From: Thiobacillus denitrificans
GTDB taxonomy: Bacteria; Pseudomonadota; Gammaproteobacteria; Burkholderiales; Thiobacillaceae
Direction: 5' to 3'
Assembly (NCBI RefSeq): GCF_001530125.1
Contig: NZ_LDUG01000006.1
Coordinates: forward strand, 1-64,000
Length of the DNA stretch: 64,000 nt
In this document: positions 38,969 through 48,155 of the stretch, in pieces
How positions within the stretch are numbered: position 1 is the stretch's first letter
Layout of the letters: each line of letters opens with the position of its first letter
Position numbers and translations under genes: made by a program
Notes under the pieces: model-generated
Seen by the model: only the letters and a program-made list of their open reading frames with translations
Told to the model about the DNA's origin: nothing
Database searches by the model: none

Positions 38969-39160
38969 GCAGCCTGTCGGACTTGAAGAATCGAAGCGAA
39001 AATTCGGCTGGGCGAGGGCAGCCCCAAGGGATACCGTCCCGATGGGACATAATTTTGACGATTTCGCCGGGCAATAGTCGTTCTATTGCCCAAGAAAGCG
39101 GCGAAATATGAACCGGCCAGGCGGATTTGCAGCCGATTTACTTCAAGTCCGACAGGCTGC
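38969..39160. mobile_element. 192 bp fold-back element with perfect 20 bp inverted repeats (MITE-like)
   Basis: The ends GCAGCCTGTCGGACTTGAAG (38969-38988) and its exact complement (39141-39160) bound a region without a gene. Inside, ATTTCGCC / GGCGAAAT encloses GGGCAATAG / CTATTGCCC, a second strong nested hairpin (about 39060-39110), and bases 39022-39051 hold the GGGATACCGTCCC module. No flanking target duplication is evident. It lies in the 543 bp gap between the DsrC-like and GGDEF genes; the remainder of the gap shows nothing recognisable. Confidence 0.75.
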
Positions 39161-39297
39161 CAGGCTGCATCGGTGGCTGAACAATCCGCATGGCGCGCTT
39201 GAAACCACAGTCGCGGAACCACACCGACGACGATGCGGCCCATGATTACCCAAAGCGTGGCCGCCATCTGCCCGCCAGCGCTTGATCTACGGCGAAA

Positions 39298-40179
39298 ATG
39301 CCCACATACTCGGCAAGGAGACGGTTGCGTCTCCTCTCCGGGTTCTTTGCCCAACTTCAACGCCAGGTATTCAACCCCCCTTTGGTCCCGCTGACCCTAT
39401 CCCCCCAGATCGACCTGCAAGCCCTGCAGCTCGACGACGCGCGCGCCCTGTTGAAACACGACGCAAAAGAAAGCCAGCAGGAAGCTGGGGAATCGCTTAC
39501 CGACTATTTGCAGCGTGTGATCGACGGCCTGTGCGAGATCTCGCTCAAGGACCCATTGACGGGGCTGGGCAACCGCCGGCATCTCCGCTCGACACTCGAA
39601 CGCTCGATCGAAACCGTTGCACGTTCCGGCGAATCGGTACTGTTGCTGCTGCTGGACATCGACCATTTCAAGGCCATCAACGACACCCATGGCCATCTGG
39701 CCGGCGACCAGGTACTGCAGGCGATAGCCAACTGCCTGGCGGACTGCGTGCGTCCCATGGACACCGTCGTCCGCTACGGCGGCGAAGAATTTGCGGTCAT
39801 CCTGCCCCACTGCCGGCCCCTTTTCGGACGTGCGGTGGCCGAGCGGATTCGCCAAACCGTTGCGTCGCTCTCGATACCCGTCGCAGCACGGATCAACGTC
39901 CAGGTCACGATCAGCATTGGTGGTGCCTATGCGCCGGAATGGGTGCGTTCCACCGCCGATTTGTGGATCGAGCGCGCCGACCAGCAGCTCTACCGCGCCA
40001 AATCCAGCGGCCGCAACCAGGTATGCCTGGATCAGCCACGAGAGCTTTCGGTCAGCGCAGAAGAAAAAGGGCTGTTGTTTGCCCACATCGCCACGGATGA
40101 GGCGACCATGATCAGGAATCTTTCGGGCGACGCCCCCCCTGATACCCAGGGCAACGCCACGAATCTAGTAAACGCATGA
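39298..40179 (+). CDS. diguanylate cyclase (GGDEF domain)
   Basis: The 293-residue protein lacks a membrane segment or recognisable sensor; about 80 N-terminal residues precede the catalytic domain (from [12 protein letters not shown]). The active-site motif is GGEEF at 161-165, expected to be functional. The product-inhibition site RPMD (152-155) lies five residues before it, so c-di-GMP feedback is likely. The gene overlaps the MinD-like ATPase gene by four bases, indicating tight co-expression. Confidence 0.9.
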   Translation: MPTYSARRRLRLLSGFFAQLQRQVFNPPLVPLTLSPQIDLQALQLDDARALLKHDAKESQQEAGESLTDYLQRVIDGLCEISLKDPLTGLGNRRHLRSTLERSIETVARSGESVLLLLLDIDHFKAINDTHGHLAGDQVLQAIANCLADCVRPMDTVVRYGGEEFAVILPHCRPLFGRAVAERIRQTVASLSIPVAARINVQVTISIGGAYAPEWVRSTADLWIERADQQLYRAKSSGRNQVCLDQPRELSVSAEEKGLLFAHIATDEATMIRNLSGDAPPDTQGNATNLVNA

Positions 40180-41012
40180 ACGATGTACTGACCCCCACCG
40201 CCGAACACCCGAGCACGGCCAAGCTTCCCCTGAAACCGCTGGGCAAGGTCATCGCCGTCACCAGCGGCAAGGGCGGCGTCGGCAAAACCTTTGTCTCCGC
40301 CAACCTCGCCGCCGCGCTGGCCAAACGCGGCCACAAGGTGCTGGTGCTCGACGCCGACCTCGGCCTCGCCAATCTCGACGTGGTGCTCAACCTGTACCCC
40401 AAGATCACGCTGCACGACGTGTTCACTGGCAAGGCCAAGCTGGAAGACGCCATTATTCAGGCGCCGGGCGGCTTTTCCGTGCTGCTGGCCGGCTCCGGCA
40501 TGGTCGAGTATTCGCGCCTGACGCCCGAAGTACGTGACGAATTCCTGCGCATCATCAGCAGCCTGGTGCCGCATTACGATGTGGTCTTGCTGGATACCGG
40601 CGCCGGGATTTCCGACGTCGTCCTGTTCGCCGTTTCGCTGGCGTCAGAAGTGCTGATGGTCGCCACCCCCGAGCCGACCTCGCTCACCGATGCCTACGCC
40701 ACCATCAAAGTGCTGGTGGGGCAGCAACAACGGCAGACCGTGCGCGTAGTCGTCAACCAGACCTCCCGATCCGGTTCTGGCCTGGCCATCACGAATCAGT
40801 TGCAACAGGTGCTCGACCGCTTCGTCGTCACTGAGCCAGACCGGCCCATCCGCCTGGTCCACATGGGCGACATTCCCGTCGACCCCGAAGTGCGCCAGGC
40901 CATCATGCGGCGCCATTTGCTGATGCAGGCCATGCCCGGCTGCCCTGCCGGCGTGGCCATTTCGCAACTCGCCCGCAAGCTGGAAGAAAGCGTCATCCCC
41001 AAGCCGGCGTAG
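40176..41012 (+). CDS. MinD/FlhG-like P-loop ATPase
   Basis: The 278-residue SIMIBI-class ATPase has the deviant Walker A GKGGVGKT at 31-38, [14 protein letters not shown] and [12 protein letters not shown]. It resembles FlhG/YlxH-type number and position regulators more than plasmid ParA. No flhF or flagellar genes are present here; its partner is the co-translated diguanylate cyclase. A link between c-di-GMP signalling and polar organisation (compare FimV) is inference. Confidence 0.85.
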   Translation: MNDVLTPTAEHPSTAKLPLKPLGKVIAVTSGKGGVGKTFVSANLAAALAKRGHKVLVLDADLGLANLDVVLNLYPKITLHDVFTGKAKLEDAIIQAPGGFSVLLAGSGMVEYSRLTPEVRDEFLRIISSLVPHYDVVLLDTGAGISDVVLFAVSLASEVLMVATPEPTSLTDAYATIKVLVGQQQRQTVRVVVNQTSRSGSGLAITNQLQQVLDRFVVTEPDRPIRLVHMGDIPVDPEVRQAIMRRHLLMQAMPGCPAGVAISQLARKLEESVIPKPA

Positions 41013-41069
41013 TCCCTTGCAGCCGGGGGCCGGGCAACCCGTCGCCTTAGCGTTGAACGGCTGCAGGGA
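41013..41069. terminator. possible bidirectional hairpin between convergent genes
   Basis: TCCCTTGCAGCCG (41013-41025) and CGGCTGCAGGGA (41058-41069) are inverted repeats with one bulged base and a 32 bp loop. They lie between the ends of the ATPase gene and the HDOD gene. The right arm is within the HDOD coding end and no T-run follows, so terminator function is uncertain. Confidence 0.35.
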
Positions 41070-41877
41070 CCGACTCGACCAGCGCCATCACCTTGTCCGG
41101 CTCCATCCGCAGCAAGGCGGCGATCTCGCGGTAATCATCCGGCAGGGCGTCGTTATCCCAACCCCGGGCGGAATGTCGTGCCAGATTGGCCGCCAGCTTC
41201 ACATTGCGCACCCGGCTCGTATTCGCCTGTGCCGGGTCCATCAGGTTCAGCAGCAATTCGGGCAATTTCCATTCGATCGTCAGCTGGCGCTGAAACTCCA
41301 TGCCGGTAAACCCCATCACCTGTTTCTGCGCATCCGCGCTGCGCAGCGTGGTGTCGGCCGCCTGCCGCTTCTGGATTTCGAGCATCTGCCCGGGGTTGAA
41401 ACACCACATCAGCATTTCGGCGACATGGTAGAGCAGCGCGGACACGTGCACCTCTTCCGCGTGCAGGTCGTGCAGGCGCAGCGCCCAGTCGTATGCGTAA
41501 TGCGCCGAACGCTGCGCACGCCGAACCGTATGCAGCAGTTGCACCAGCGCCTCGATGTGGCCATCCAGCATGTCCTCTGAAATCGGCGTCGCCGGTACCT
41601 CGCGGAAGAAGGCATCGAGGCCCATCATGAGCAGCGCCTCCTTCACGTCCACCAGCTCATATTTCTGGTTGCGATGCTTGTGCGTCTGCATATAGCGCAG
41701 CAGCTTGACCGTCATCAGCGGATCGTCGGTCACGACATTGGCAATGCCGCGGGCATTGAGCAGTGACTCATCGGCGCGCAGACGTTCGAGTTCGCGCGCC
41801 GTGTGCTTTAAAACAGGAATATCAGCCTGCCCCAAAAAGGCGAGCCAGGCTGCCATGCTTTTAGGTTGCTGCGACAT
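41047..41877 (-). CDS. HDOD-domain signalling protein
   Basis: The 276-residue protein has an HDOD domain: IPVLKHTARELERL, then ANVVTDDPLMTVKLLRYMQTH and LLYHVAEMLMWCF. HDOD proteins lack full catalytic HD residues and act as signalling adaptors, often near c-di-GMP enzymes such as the GGDEF gene next door. ATG 41877 follows GGAG; a start at 41925 would add 16 residues. Confidence 0.8.
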   Translation of the reverse strand: MSQQPKSMAAWLAFLGQADIPVLKHTARELERLRADESLLNARGIANVVTDDPLMTVKLLRYMQTHKHRNQKYELVDVKEALLMMGLDAFFREVPATPISEDMLDGHIEALVQLLHTVRRAQRSAHYAYDWALRLHDLHAEEVHVSALLYHVAEMLMWCFNPGQMLEIQKRQAADTTLRSADAQKQVMGFTGMEFQRQLTIEWKLPELLLNLMDPAQANTSRVRNVKLAANLARHSARGWDNDALPDDYREIAALLRMEPDKVMALVESVPAAVQR

Positions 41878-42036
41878 CATCTCTCCATGACAGTCCGGCG
41901 TGACGCATTGATCGTGAATGCGCACCCGAAACGGATACCTGATGAATCGGTGTATCCCGTCTTAACTTGAGCCCCTGCCTATCGGGCCAGGGCGGGGCGC
42001 CTGCAAGCTATTGCCCAACCGACCGTTTTGTAAGGG

Positions 42037-42519
42037 CTATTGCATGTAGGCAAAGCCTTCTTCCTGCTGCAGCCGCACGATTTCCGCATCGGCCATCGGG
42101 ACCATCTTGACGAAGCCATGGATGTCCTTGGGCTGGAGGCCCTGAAGGCGGGCGGCCGCCCTGCACATCCGGTATTCGACCACCGCCCCCACGGACAGGC
42201 TCTGCGCCCGATGCATCAGGTCCTTGTTCTTTGCATAGTTCTTGATCGCAAAAAATGGAATGGCGCCTCCATGCAGCACGATCACGATTTTGTTGTCCAA
42301 TGGATCGGCACCGTTGAGCACGCTGATCAGACTGGCCCGGTCCAGCACGCTCGACAAGCCAGCCGTTGTGTCTGACGTGGTATCGAACACCACTTTCTGC
42401 CCGCTGTAGGTTTGCTCAATCTCGGTTGCGCTGCCCCAGGGGGCCAGGCCATTCGCACCGACATGCCCCACATGGGCCGTCAGCGCAAGCATGGGTATCA
42501 GGAGAAATTCCCACTTCAT
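42037..42519 (-). CDS. exported DsrE-like protein 1
   Basis: The 160-residue protein has a signal peptide (LLIPMLALTAHVGHVGANG) and a DsrE/F-like fold with VVFDTTSDTTAGLSSVL, KIVIVLHGGAIPFFA and the conserved single cysteine in VEYRMCRAAARLQG. DsrE-type proteins carry sulfur as persulfide; exported versions occur in sulfur oxidisers. It lies 103 bp after a paralogue in the same direction. Confidence 0.8.
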   Translation of the reverse strand: MKWEFLLIPMLALTAHVGHVGANGLAPWGSATEIEQTYSGQKVVFDTTSDTTAGLSSVLDRASLISVLNGADPLDNKIVIVLHGGAIPFFAIKNYAKNKDLMHRAQSLSVGAVVEYRMCRAAARLQGLQPKDIHGFVKMVPMADAEIVRLQQEEGFAYMQ

Positions 42520-42622
42520 TTGCCCACTCCAATCAGGGTTTTTACCGGTGAATACACGCTGGATTGCTCACTTGATCCGCCAAGAGCCCGCCCAGCGGGC
42601 AGGCCCCGGTTCCAGTCACGGA

Positions 42623-43147
42623 TTATTTTTTCAGCTGCGGCTGGTCAAGGTAGCGGATGTCCTTCACCGGCAGCGGCAGCGGATTGATGTATTTATAGCC
42701 TTTGCCCTGCCAGTAAGCCACTTCCGGGAAACCCGCCGGCACCACGGTGACGAAGCCATGCATGTCCTCGGTGGCGAATCCGGCTGCCTTCATGGCATTG
42801 AAGCACATCTTGAATTCGACGCCCTCCTTCGCCAGTTCGGCCATCTTGTCCATGGCGCTCTGGTATTTGAGGTAATTCTCTTTGGCGAAGGCACGCAGTT
42901 CGGGACCGTGGGTGACGACCACGACCTTGCCGCCGGTCACCCGCCTGGTGTTTTTGATAAAGTTGTAAAGGGTGTTCAGCTGCTGCGGGTCTTCATAGTT
43001 GACGTCGAAAACCGTATCGGTCACCGGCATTGCGTGCATGTCGGCCTTGGCTGTGCCATAGGGTGAAAACTCATTCGCCAGCGCCTGATTTAACGGCATC
43101 ATTGCAAAAACGGTCGCAACCGCAATCCCCGTCAATTTGATATTCAT
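42623..43147 (-). CDS. exported DsrE-like protein 2
   Basis: The 174-residue paralogue has a signal peptide (GIAVATVFAMMPLNQALA) and matching regions VFDVNYEDPQQLNTLYNFI, KVVVVTHGPELRAFA and EFKMCFNAMKAAGF with the conserved cysteine. It is probably co-transcribed with the gene at 42037. The pair suggests a periplasmic sulfur-binding function; substrate and partner are not evident. Confidence 0.82.
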   Translation of the reverse strand: MNIKLTGIAVATVFAMMPLNQALANEFSPYGTAKADMHAMPVTDTVFDVNYEDPQQLNTLYNFIKNTRRVTGGKVVVVTHGPELRAFAKENYLKYQSAMDKMAELAKEGVEFKMCFNAMKAAGFATEDMHGFVTVVPAGFPEVAYWQGKGYKYINPLPLPVKDIRYLDQPQLKK

Positions 43148-43304
43148 GTTTCTGTCTCCTCATTAATATTCAATATTCAGGTGCGCACAGGATCCCGCCC
43201 GGCCGCGCACAAAAACCGGGCTTCGTTACGGTAAACCGATGCAACAGAATTTGTCTTCAAGTGGTCGAGAATGATGGCCCGGCCCCGCTCGCTGGCAATC
43301 CGTC

Positions 43305-43868
43305 TCAAACATTGCGCAGCCAATCGGTCAGATATTTCGCTTCAGTCAAAATCGTGTCCGGGTCACCGAGGGCGTTGGCAATCAAGCTGATTCCCTGCAG
43401 CGAAGCCACCATGTGCAGCGCCAGCACGGACGCCTTCTGCTTTGTTTTTCCCAGCAGCCGGAACTGTTGTTCACTCCAGGCAATCATCGTCCTGAACGGC
43501 GCCGAAGCCTCGCTGCTCAGCGGCCCCCGGCCCTTGGCCAGTTCATAGCACAGGCTACCGATCGGACAACCGTAGCGGGCATCGATGTCGCGGTCATGGA
43601 CCCAGATCCCCACCAGCGCCTCCAGGCGCTTGCGCGGGTCGGCCAGTAGATCGATCTCGTCGATCGCATGGCTGATTTCGGCCTGTCGACGATTCAGGAT
43701 CGACTTCGCCACTTCGTCCTTTGTTTTGAAATAGTAATAGACACTGCCTAACGCCACATTGGAAGCAAGCGCAATATCGGCCAGTGTGGTGTGGGCGAAG
43801 CCTTGCCGGTGTATCAACACCGCTGCGGCATCGGTCAAGCGCTCCCTTTTATCCGGTGCGTTTTTCAC
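43305..43868 (-). CDS. TetR-family transcriptional regulator
   Basis: The 187-residue regulator has a TetR helix-turn-helix at residues 10-55 (LTDAAAVLIHRQGFAHTTLADIALASNVALGSVYYYF) and a ligand-binding C-terminal domain. GTG 43868 is chosen, with AGGA upstream; the frame is open to 44003 but the extra part is not conserved-looking. It is divergent from the SYLF gene. The spacer holds GATAGTTGGTTAACTCACTA followed by TATC, near-symmetrical arms GATAGT/ACTATATC (about 43885-43910) and a candidate operator. Confidence 0.87.
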   Translation of the reverse strand: MKNAPDKRERLTDAAAVLIHRQGFAHTTLADIALASNVALGSVYYYFKTKDEVAKSILNRRQAEISHAIDEIDLLADPRKRLEALVGIWVHDRDIDARYGCPIGSLCYELAKGRGPLSSEASAPFRTMIAWSEQQFRLLGKTKQKASVLALHMVASLQGISLIANALGDPDTILTEAKYLTDWLRNV

Positions 43869-44059
43869 GGGTTGATCCTGGAAAAGATAGTTGGTTAACT
43901 CACTATATCGGGTCCGTACGCCCAGTGCAAACCCTCCCACTACACGGGCCTCCAGCCTGATGGGCGAGCACTTGGGCTGTGCCGTAATGTCACGTGAAGC
44001 CAACCCGCCCGGCCTGAACTATATTGAAAAGCCTTAGTTTCCATTCAAGGAGAGAATCC

Positions 44060-44629
44060 ATGACTTTCATAGTTTCAACACAGCGCATTTCTGTTCCTGC
44101 TCTGTTATTCACGGCCCTGATCGCCATGTTCCCGGTTGCGCCCCCGGCGCACGCAGCCAGCGCTGCCGAAATTGACGGGGAGGTCGATCGGGCTCTGTCT
44201 GACTTCCAGAAAATCGACGGCGCCAGTGCCTTTCTCGGGATTGCAAAGGGGGTGCTGGTGTTTCCCAAGGTCTACAAAGCCGGTATCGGTGTGGGCGGCG
44301 AATACGGCGAAGGTGCACTGCGGGTAGGCGGGAAAACCGTCGACTACTACAGCACCGCAGCCGCTTCCTTTGGCTTCCAACTGGGCGCGCAGGCCAAGAG
44401 CATTGTGGTGATCTTCACGGAGGAATCCGCCCTCAGGAAATTCCGTGAAAGCGAAGGCTGGAAGGTGGGGGTGGATGGCTCGGTCGCCCTGGTGGACATC
44501 GGCGTCGGCAAGGCGGTGGACACCACCAACATCAAGGACCCGGTGATCGGCTTCATCTTCGGCCAGAAGGGCCTGATGTACAACCTCACGCTGGAAGGCT
44601 CGAAGTTCACCAGGCTGGACAAGAAATAA
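44060..44629 (+). CDS. exported SYLF-domain (YSC84-like) lipid-binding protein
   Basis: The 189-residue protein has a signal peptide (LLFTALIAMFPVAPPAHA) and a SYLF domain (ASAFLGIAKGVLVFPKVYKAG, GIGVGGEYGEGALRV, VDGSVALVDIGVG). SYLF domains bind phosphoinositides in eukaryotes; bacterial versions are often stress-induced envelope proteins. ATG 44060 follows AAGGAGAG. It faces the TetR gene head to head and may be its target. Confidence 0.87.
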   Translation: MTFIVSTQRISVPALLFTALIAMFPVAPPAHAASAAEIDGEVDRALSDFQKIDGASAFLGIAKGVLVFPKVYKAGIGVGGEYGEGALRVGGKTVDYYSTAAASFGFQLGAQAKSIVVIFTEESALRKFRESEGWKVGVDGSVALVDIGVGKAVDTTNIKDPVIGFIFGQKGLMYNLTLEGSKFTRLDKK

Positions 44630-44646
44630 TCGCGAAACCACGATGC

Positions 44647-45342
44647 GTGTGGAGACTTGAACCCTGGGCTGTCGGGTCAAATATCGTGGATCGGTCGCCT
44701 GCAGCGAGCAAACGTGTGCAGGCGCGAGTGGAAGAAATCGCGAACAGCCTCAGCCACGGATTCGGGCTGATCGCGGCACTCGCGGCAACCCCTTTCCTGA
44801 TCACGCATGCGGTGCGGCATGGCGATGCGGGGTTCATTGTCGGCGCGAGCATCTTCGCCGCGACCATGGTGCTGCTGTACCTTGCCTCCACCCTTTATCA
44901 TGCTCTGCCTGTCGGCCGCGCAAAGGGGGTGTTTCGGGTCATCGAGCACGCTGCAATCTTTCTTCTCATCGCGGGGACGTACACTCCGTTCACCCTGGGC
45001 GTACTGCGTGGCGCATGGGGCTGGACGCTGCTTGGGCTCGTCTGGAGCCTTGCCGCGGCCGGGGTGGCGCTGAAGGCATTAAACCAGATGGCCCATCCCA
45101 TCCTCTCCACCGGCCTGTATCTGCTCATGGGCTGGCTCATTGTGATCGCGGCCCAGCCCTTGTCTGCCCGCGTACCCGCATCCGGCCTGCTATGGCTGGT
45201 CGCCGGCGGCCTGGCTTACACGCTGGGGGTGATTTTCTTCGCGCTCGACGCGCGCCTGCGTTACGGCCATTTCATCTGGCATCTGTTCGTGATGGTGGGT
45301 ACCGCCTGCCATTTCTTCGCCGTGTACTGGTACGCTGCTTGA
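44647..45342 (+). CDS. hemolysin III / PAQR-family membrane protein
   Basis: The 231-residue frame encodes seven hydrophobic segments with the HlyIII/PAQR signature: IANSLSHGFGLIAALAATPF, LYLASTLYHALP, FLLIAGTYTPFTLG and the terminal histidines HFIWHLFVMVGTACHFF. These histidines and the serine/aspartate cluster bind a metal in the family. The start is uncertain (GTG 44647 or GTG 44716); the first 20 residues look non-conserved. Confidence 0.88.
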   Translation: MWRLEPWAVGSNIVDRSPAASKRVQARVEEIANSLSHGFGLIAALAATPFLITHAVRHGDAGFIVGASIFAATMVLLYLASTLYHALPVGRAKGVFRVIEHAAIFLLIAGTYTPFTLGVLRGAWGWTLLGLVWSLAAAGVALKALNQMAHPILSTGLYLLMGWLIVIAAQPLSARVPASGLLWLVAGGLAYTLGVIFFALDARLRYGHFIWHLFVMVGTACHFFAVYWYAA

Positions 45343-45400
45343 TAAAGCTGCCCGGGGCCCGACATTCGGGCGCCTTGATCGGGTTTCCCGGATTCTCAAT

Positions 45401-45794
45401 TCATGATCCGGAGCGGAGGTGCTGCCGGTCTTTGGACAGTTCCGCCAGGCTCGCTGCGAACAGCCTCGGCCTGGCTCGGGCCTTGTGCATGGCGAGCCAC
45501 GCCACGCCGGCGCCGGCTACCAGGAAAACCCCGGTCAACCCGCCCAGCGCCATGCGCCGGTGTGACCCCCAGAAGGCAACCGCAATCAGGATCGCCAGCA
45601 GCACCAGGCCAACGCCGAGGCAGAACAGTGCGACCAGGCCCATCACCAGGAATGTGATCAGGTGCTCGCGCGCTTCCGCCACATCCGTGGACAATAGCTC
45701 CAGACAGGAGCTGAACAATACCGATCAAACTCACTGACAGCGTTTTGAGGGACTCAAACAAGCCCCCGGGCGAAGCATGAGATGGCTCAGCCAT
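45401..45794 (-). pseudogene. frameshifted YqjE-like (phage-holin-superfamily) membrane protein gene
   Basis: The reading frame from ATG 45794 gives the expected YqjE start (GGLFESLKTLSVSLIGIVQ), then loses its frame at about 45700-45711. The continuation LELLSTDVAEAREHLITFLV is in another frame, down to the stop at 45401. One extra base (or two missing) near CAGCTCCTGTCTGGAG explains this. It is either a pseudogene, a sequencing error, or a shifted gene. YqjE normally sits beside YqjD/ElaB-type genes, as here. Confidence 0.75.
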
Positions 45795-45801
45795 CACCTG
45801 G

Positions 45802-46134
45802 TTAGCGCCGCCCGATCAGCAGACCGATCACCAGGCCGGCGCCGGCGGCGGCGCCAATGGACTGCCACGGATGCGTGTGGACATACTCATCCGTCGCCCG
45901 GGCGGCGGCCTTGGTCCTCACCAGCAGCGCTGCCTGGGCATCGGCCATTTTGGCTTTCACCTCGGCGAGGGACGCTTCCGCCTTGGCGCGCGCTGCGGTC
46001 ACTGCCTCGCCGCCCTGGTTGGCCGTGGCCTTCAGCAGGGCTTCCGCATCAGCAACCACTACCTTGAAATCGTTGATCAGCTGTTGTTTCGTCACGCCGG
46101 ATGGATCTGTTTCGGCAGAATAATGAGCGTTCAT
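45802..46134 (-). CDS. DUF883/ElaB/YqjD-family protein
   Basis: The 110 residues are mostly a long amphipathic helix (LINDFKVVVADAEALLKATANQG and onwards) followed by the family hallmark WQSIGAAAGAGLVIGLLIGRR, a C-terminal membrane anchor. E. coli homologues bind ribosomes at the inner membrane in stationary phase. It lies immediately upstream of the yqjE-like gene. Confidence 0.9.
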   Translation of the reverse strand: MNAHYSAETDPSGVTKQQLINDFKVVVADAEALLKATANQGGEAVTAARAKAEASLAEVKAKMADAQAALLVRTKAAARATDEYVHTHPWQSIGAAAGAGLVIGLLIGRR

Positions 46135-46317
46135 GGGTACTTCTCCCTCTCGTTAATGATGCAAAAAGCCGAGGCTTTCGATAGCACGCCTGAACTCAGG
46201 CACAAGGGCATTTAACGCCCGGCTTTCAAGAAAAGCCTCCCAAATCACGGCCTTAAACATTATTTAGCCTAGACTTTCTAACAACCATTACAACCCGATC
46301 GCTGGCCGCGAGCCCCA

Positions 46318-47442
46318 TTACAACGTCACGGCACGCAGGCGCTCGGCTGCCTGTTCCGGATTGATGGTATTGACGAACAGCCCCGAGCCCAGCTCGAAAC
46401 CGGTGGGAATCGAGGTGCGCGGGCAGATTTCCAGGTGCCAGTGGTAGCTCGCGGCGTACTCGCCGCGAGCCCTGTCGGGCGGCACGCCATGCGTCGAGTC
46501 CGAGCCGCCATGCGGCACGGAGTGCAGGAAGAAGTTGTACTGCGCGCCGCCGATGACGGCGTCCAGCCGCGCCATGGTGCGCTTCATCACCCGCGCCAGA
46601 TCGGCCATGTCCTCGCCGCGCACGTCGAGGAAATCCGCCTGGTGCACCAGCGGCAGGATGTGCACTTCCCACTCGTAGCGGCTGGCAAACGGCTTGATGG
46701 CGATGAACTTCTCGCCGCGCTCGACCACGTACTGGCCGACATTGATCTTGCGCCGCACCGCCCCCGAGTTGCGGTCGTAAATCGTCGCTTCGAAGGTCAG
46801 CGCCTCGTCGATCAGCGCGCAGAAGATGCAGTGGTGGTGCTTGGCGAAATGCGCAGCGCTGTTCTTCACTTCGGCGTCGACGTTTTCAGGCACCACCGGC
46901 ATCGCGATCACCTGGCTGTGGGTGTGCGGAATCGATGCGCCGGCCGCCGGGCCGAAGTTCTTGAATACCAGCACGTACTTCAGCCGGTCGTCCGACTCAA
47001 ACAGTTGCCGCATGCGTGTCTGATACACGCCGAACAGCGCCGCCAGATGGCTTTCCGCCATGTCGTGCACGGCGATACCGTGTTCATGGTGATCGATGAT
47101 GACTTCGTGCCGCCCGTAGCCGTCAATGGTCTGCTGCAGGCCGAAGTTGAAGCCGGGCTGTTCGCGATCGTCGCCCAGCACCGGGTAGAGGTTTTCCACC
47201 ATGCGGATCTGCCAATCGCCTTCAGGCGGCCAGCTTAGAATCAGCGGCGGCGTCTTGTGTTCGTTGCCGCGGCAGAACGGACAGGTTTCCACATGCTTGC
47301 GGGTGTCGCGCGGCGCCAGTTCCTCGGCCTTTTTCGGGCGCAGGCTGCGCGCAGTGGCCACCAGCACCGATTCACTCGGCACGATGGGATTAATGCGGAT
47401 TTCGCGGACTTCGCTCGTCTCGGGGGTATTTGGGTCTGACAT
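46318..47442 (-). CDS. GalT-like nucleotidylyltransferase (HIT superfamily)
   Basis: The 374-residue protein has two zinc-type CxxC pairs (CPFC, CIFC) and the active-site triad SIPHTHSQVIAMP, a variant of the GalT HxHxQ motif. It resembles galactose-1-phosphate uridylyltransferase, but no other Leloir genes are near and the nucleotide-sugar substrate could differ. Length and motif spacing suggest an intact enzyme. Confidence 0.82.
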   Translation of the reverse strand: MSDPNTPETSEVREIRINPIVPSESVLVATARSLRPKKAEELAPRDTRKHVETCPFCRGNEHKTPPLILSWPPEGDWQIRMVENLYPVLGDDREQPGFNFGLQQTIDGYGRHEVIIDHHEHGIAVHDMAESHLAALFGVYQTRMRQLFESDDRLKYVLVFKNFGPAAGASIPHTHSQVIAMPVVPENVDAEVKNSAAHFAKHHHCIFCALIDEALTFEATIYDRNSGAVRRKINVGQYVVERGEKFIAIKPFASRYEWEVHILPLVHQADFLDVRGEDMADLARVMKRTMARLDAVIGGAQYNFFLHSVPHGGSDSTHGVPPDRARGEYAASYHWHLEICPRTSIPTGFELGSGLFVNTINPEQAAERLRAVTL

Positions 47443-47613
47443 GCAATTTCTCCTCTGACTGTCAGCTTAAATCAGCCGGGCCAAGCTGTCGGTTCAATAT
47501 GCTTATGTCCCCAGTCGTGCTTTTTATCCCTGTCACCGCAAAGGCCTTGCGTTGACGAAGCCCTGCTCCGCGCCGACAATGGAAACCTTTGCCGCAGCTT
47601 CGGAGCTTGACCC

Positions 47614-47898
47614 ATGGATATCGATAAAACCCTGCACGACGAACAGCGCATTATGCGCATGATGCGCAAGACGCTCACCTCCATCGTGCGCGACACCGCG
47701 CCGCGCGATGGCAACCCCAGCCCCTTGACCGAAGCCACCGTGCTCGGCATCAAGGATTGCCTGGTGGTGATTTCCAACCGTGAAGTCGAACTCGCCAGGC
47801 TCACCGGGCGCACCCTGGAAGAGCGCCCGCATTACTCTGACGAAAAGCCCAGCGCCCACGTCGTCAAGCTCAGCAGCATCCCGAAAAAAACGCACTGA
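47614..47898 (+). CDS. conserved-looking small protein of unknown function
   Basis: The 94 residues are largely helical at the start (LHDEQRIMRMMRKTLTSIVRDT) and contain LGIKDCLVVISNREVELARLTG. No known domain is evident. It is followed two bases later by a second small gene in the same direction, suggesting a two-gene unit. Confidence 0.65.
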   Translation: MDIDKTLHDEQRIMRMMRKTLTSIVRDTAPRDGNPSPLTEATVLGIKDCLVVISNREVELARLTGRTLEERPHYSDEKPSAHVVKLSSIPKKTH

Positions 47899-47900
47899 CC

Positions 47901-48152
47901 ATGCCGCAAGCCACCAGTCTGTTCACCGATGTCGAATCGAAAGTCGTCGGCACCTCGGCGGTGGTGATCTATGCGCCCGCAGGCAAGAAACGCCAGCGCT
48001 TTCCCGAAGGGGTGGTCGAGGTTTACAGCAGCGAAACCGAGGCGCTGGCGCACGCCGACCCGAACACGGGCCGTCATGCGGCCATCGCCAGCGGCCCGTC
48101 GCGTTCGTCCGAAGGCTTCAGGCTGTTCTATCTGGTGCGCTGGCTGAACTGA
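47901..48152 (+). CDS. small protein of unknown function
   Basis: The 83 residues contain VGTSAVVIYAPAGKKRQRFPEGVVEVY followed by RSSEGFRLFYLVRWLN. The mix of short strands suggests a small beta-rich cytoplasmic protein. No family recognised. It converges on der with a three-base gap, where ACTGATATTCAGT can fold into a weak hairpin. Confidence 0.6.
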   Translation: MPQATSLFTDVESKVVGTSAVVIYAPAGKKRQRFPEGVVEVYSSETEALAHADPNTGRHAAIASGPSRSSEGFRLFYLVRWLN

Positions 48153-48155
48153 TAT

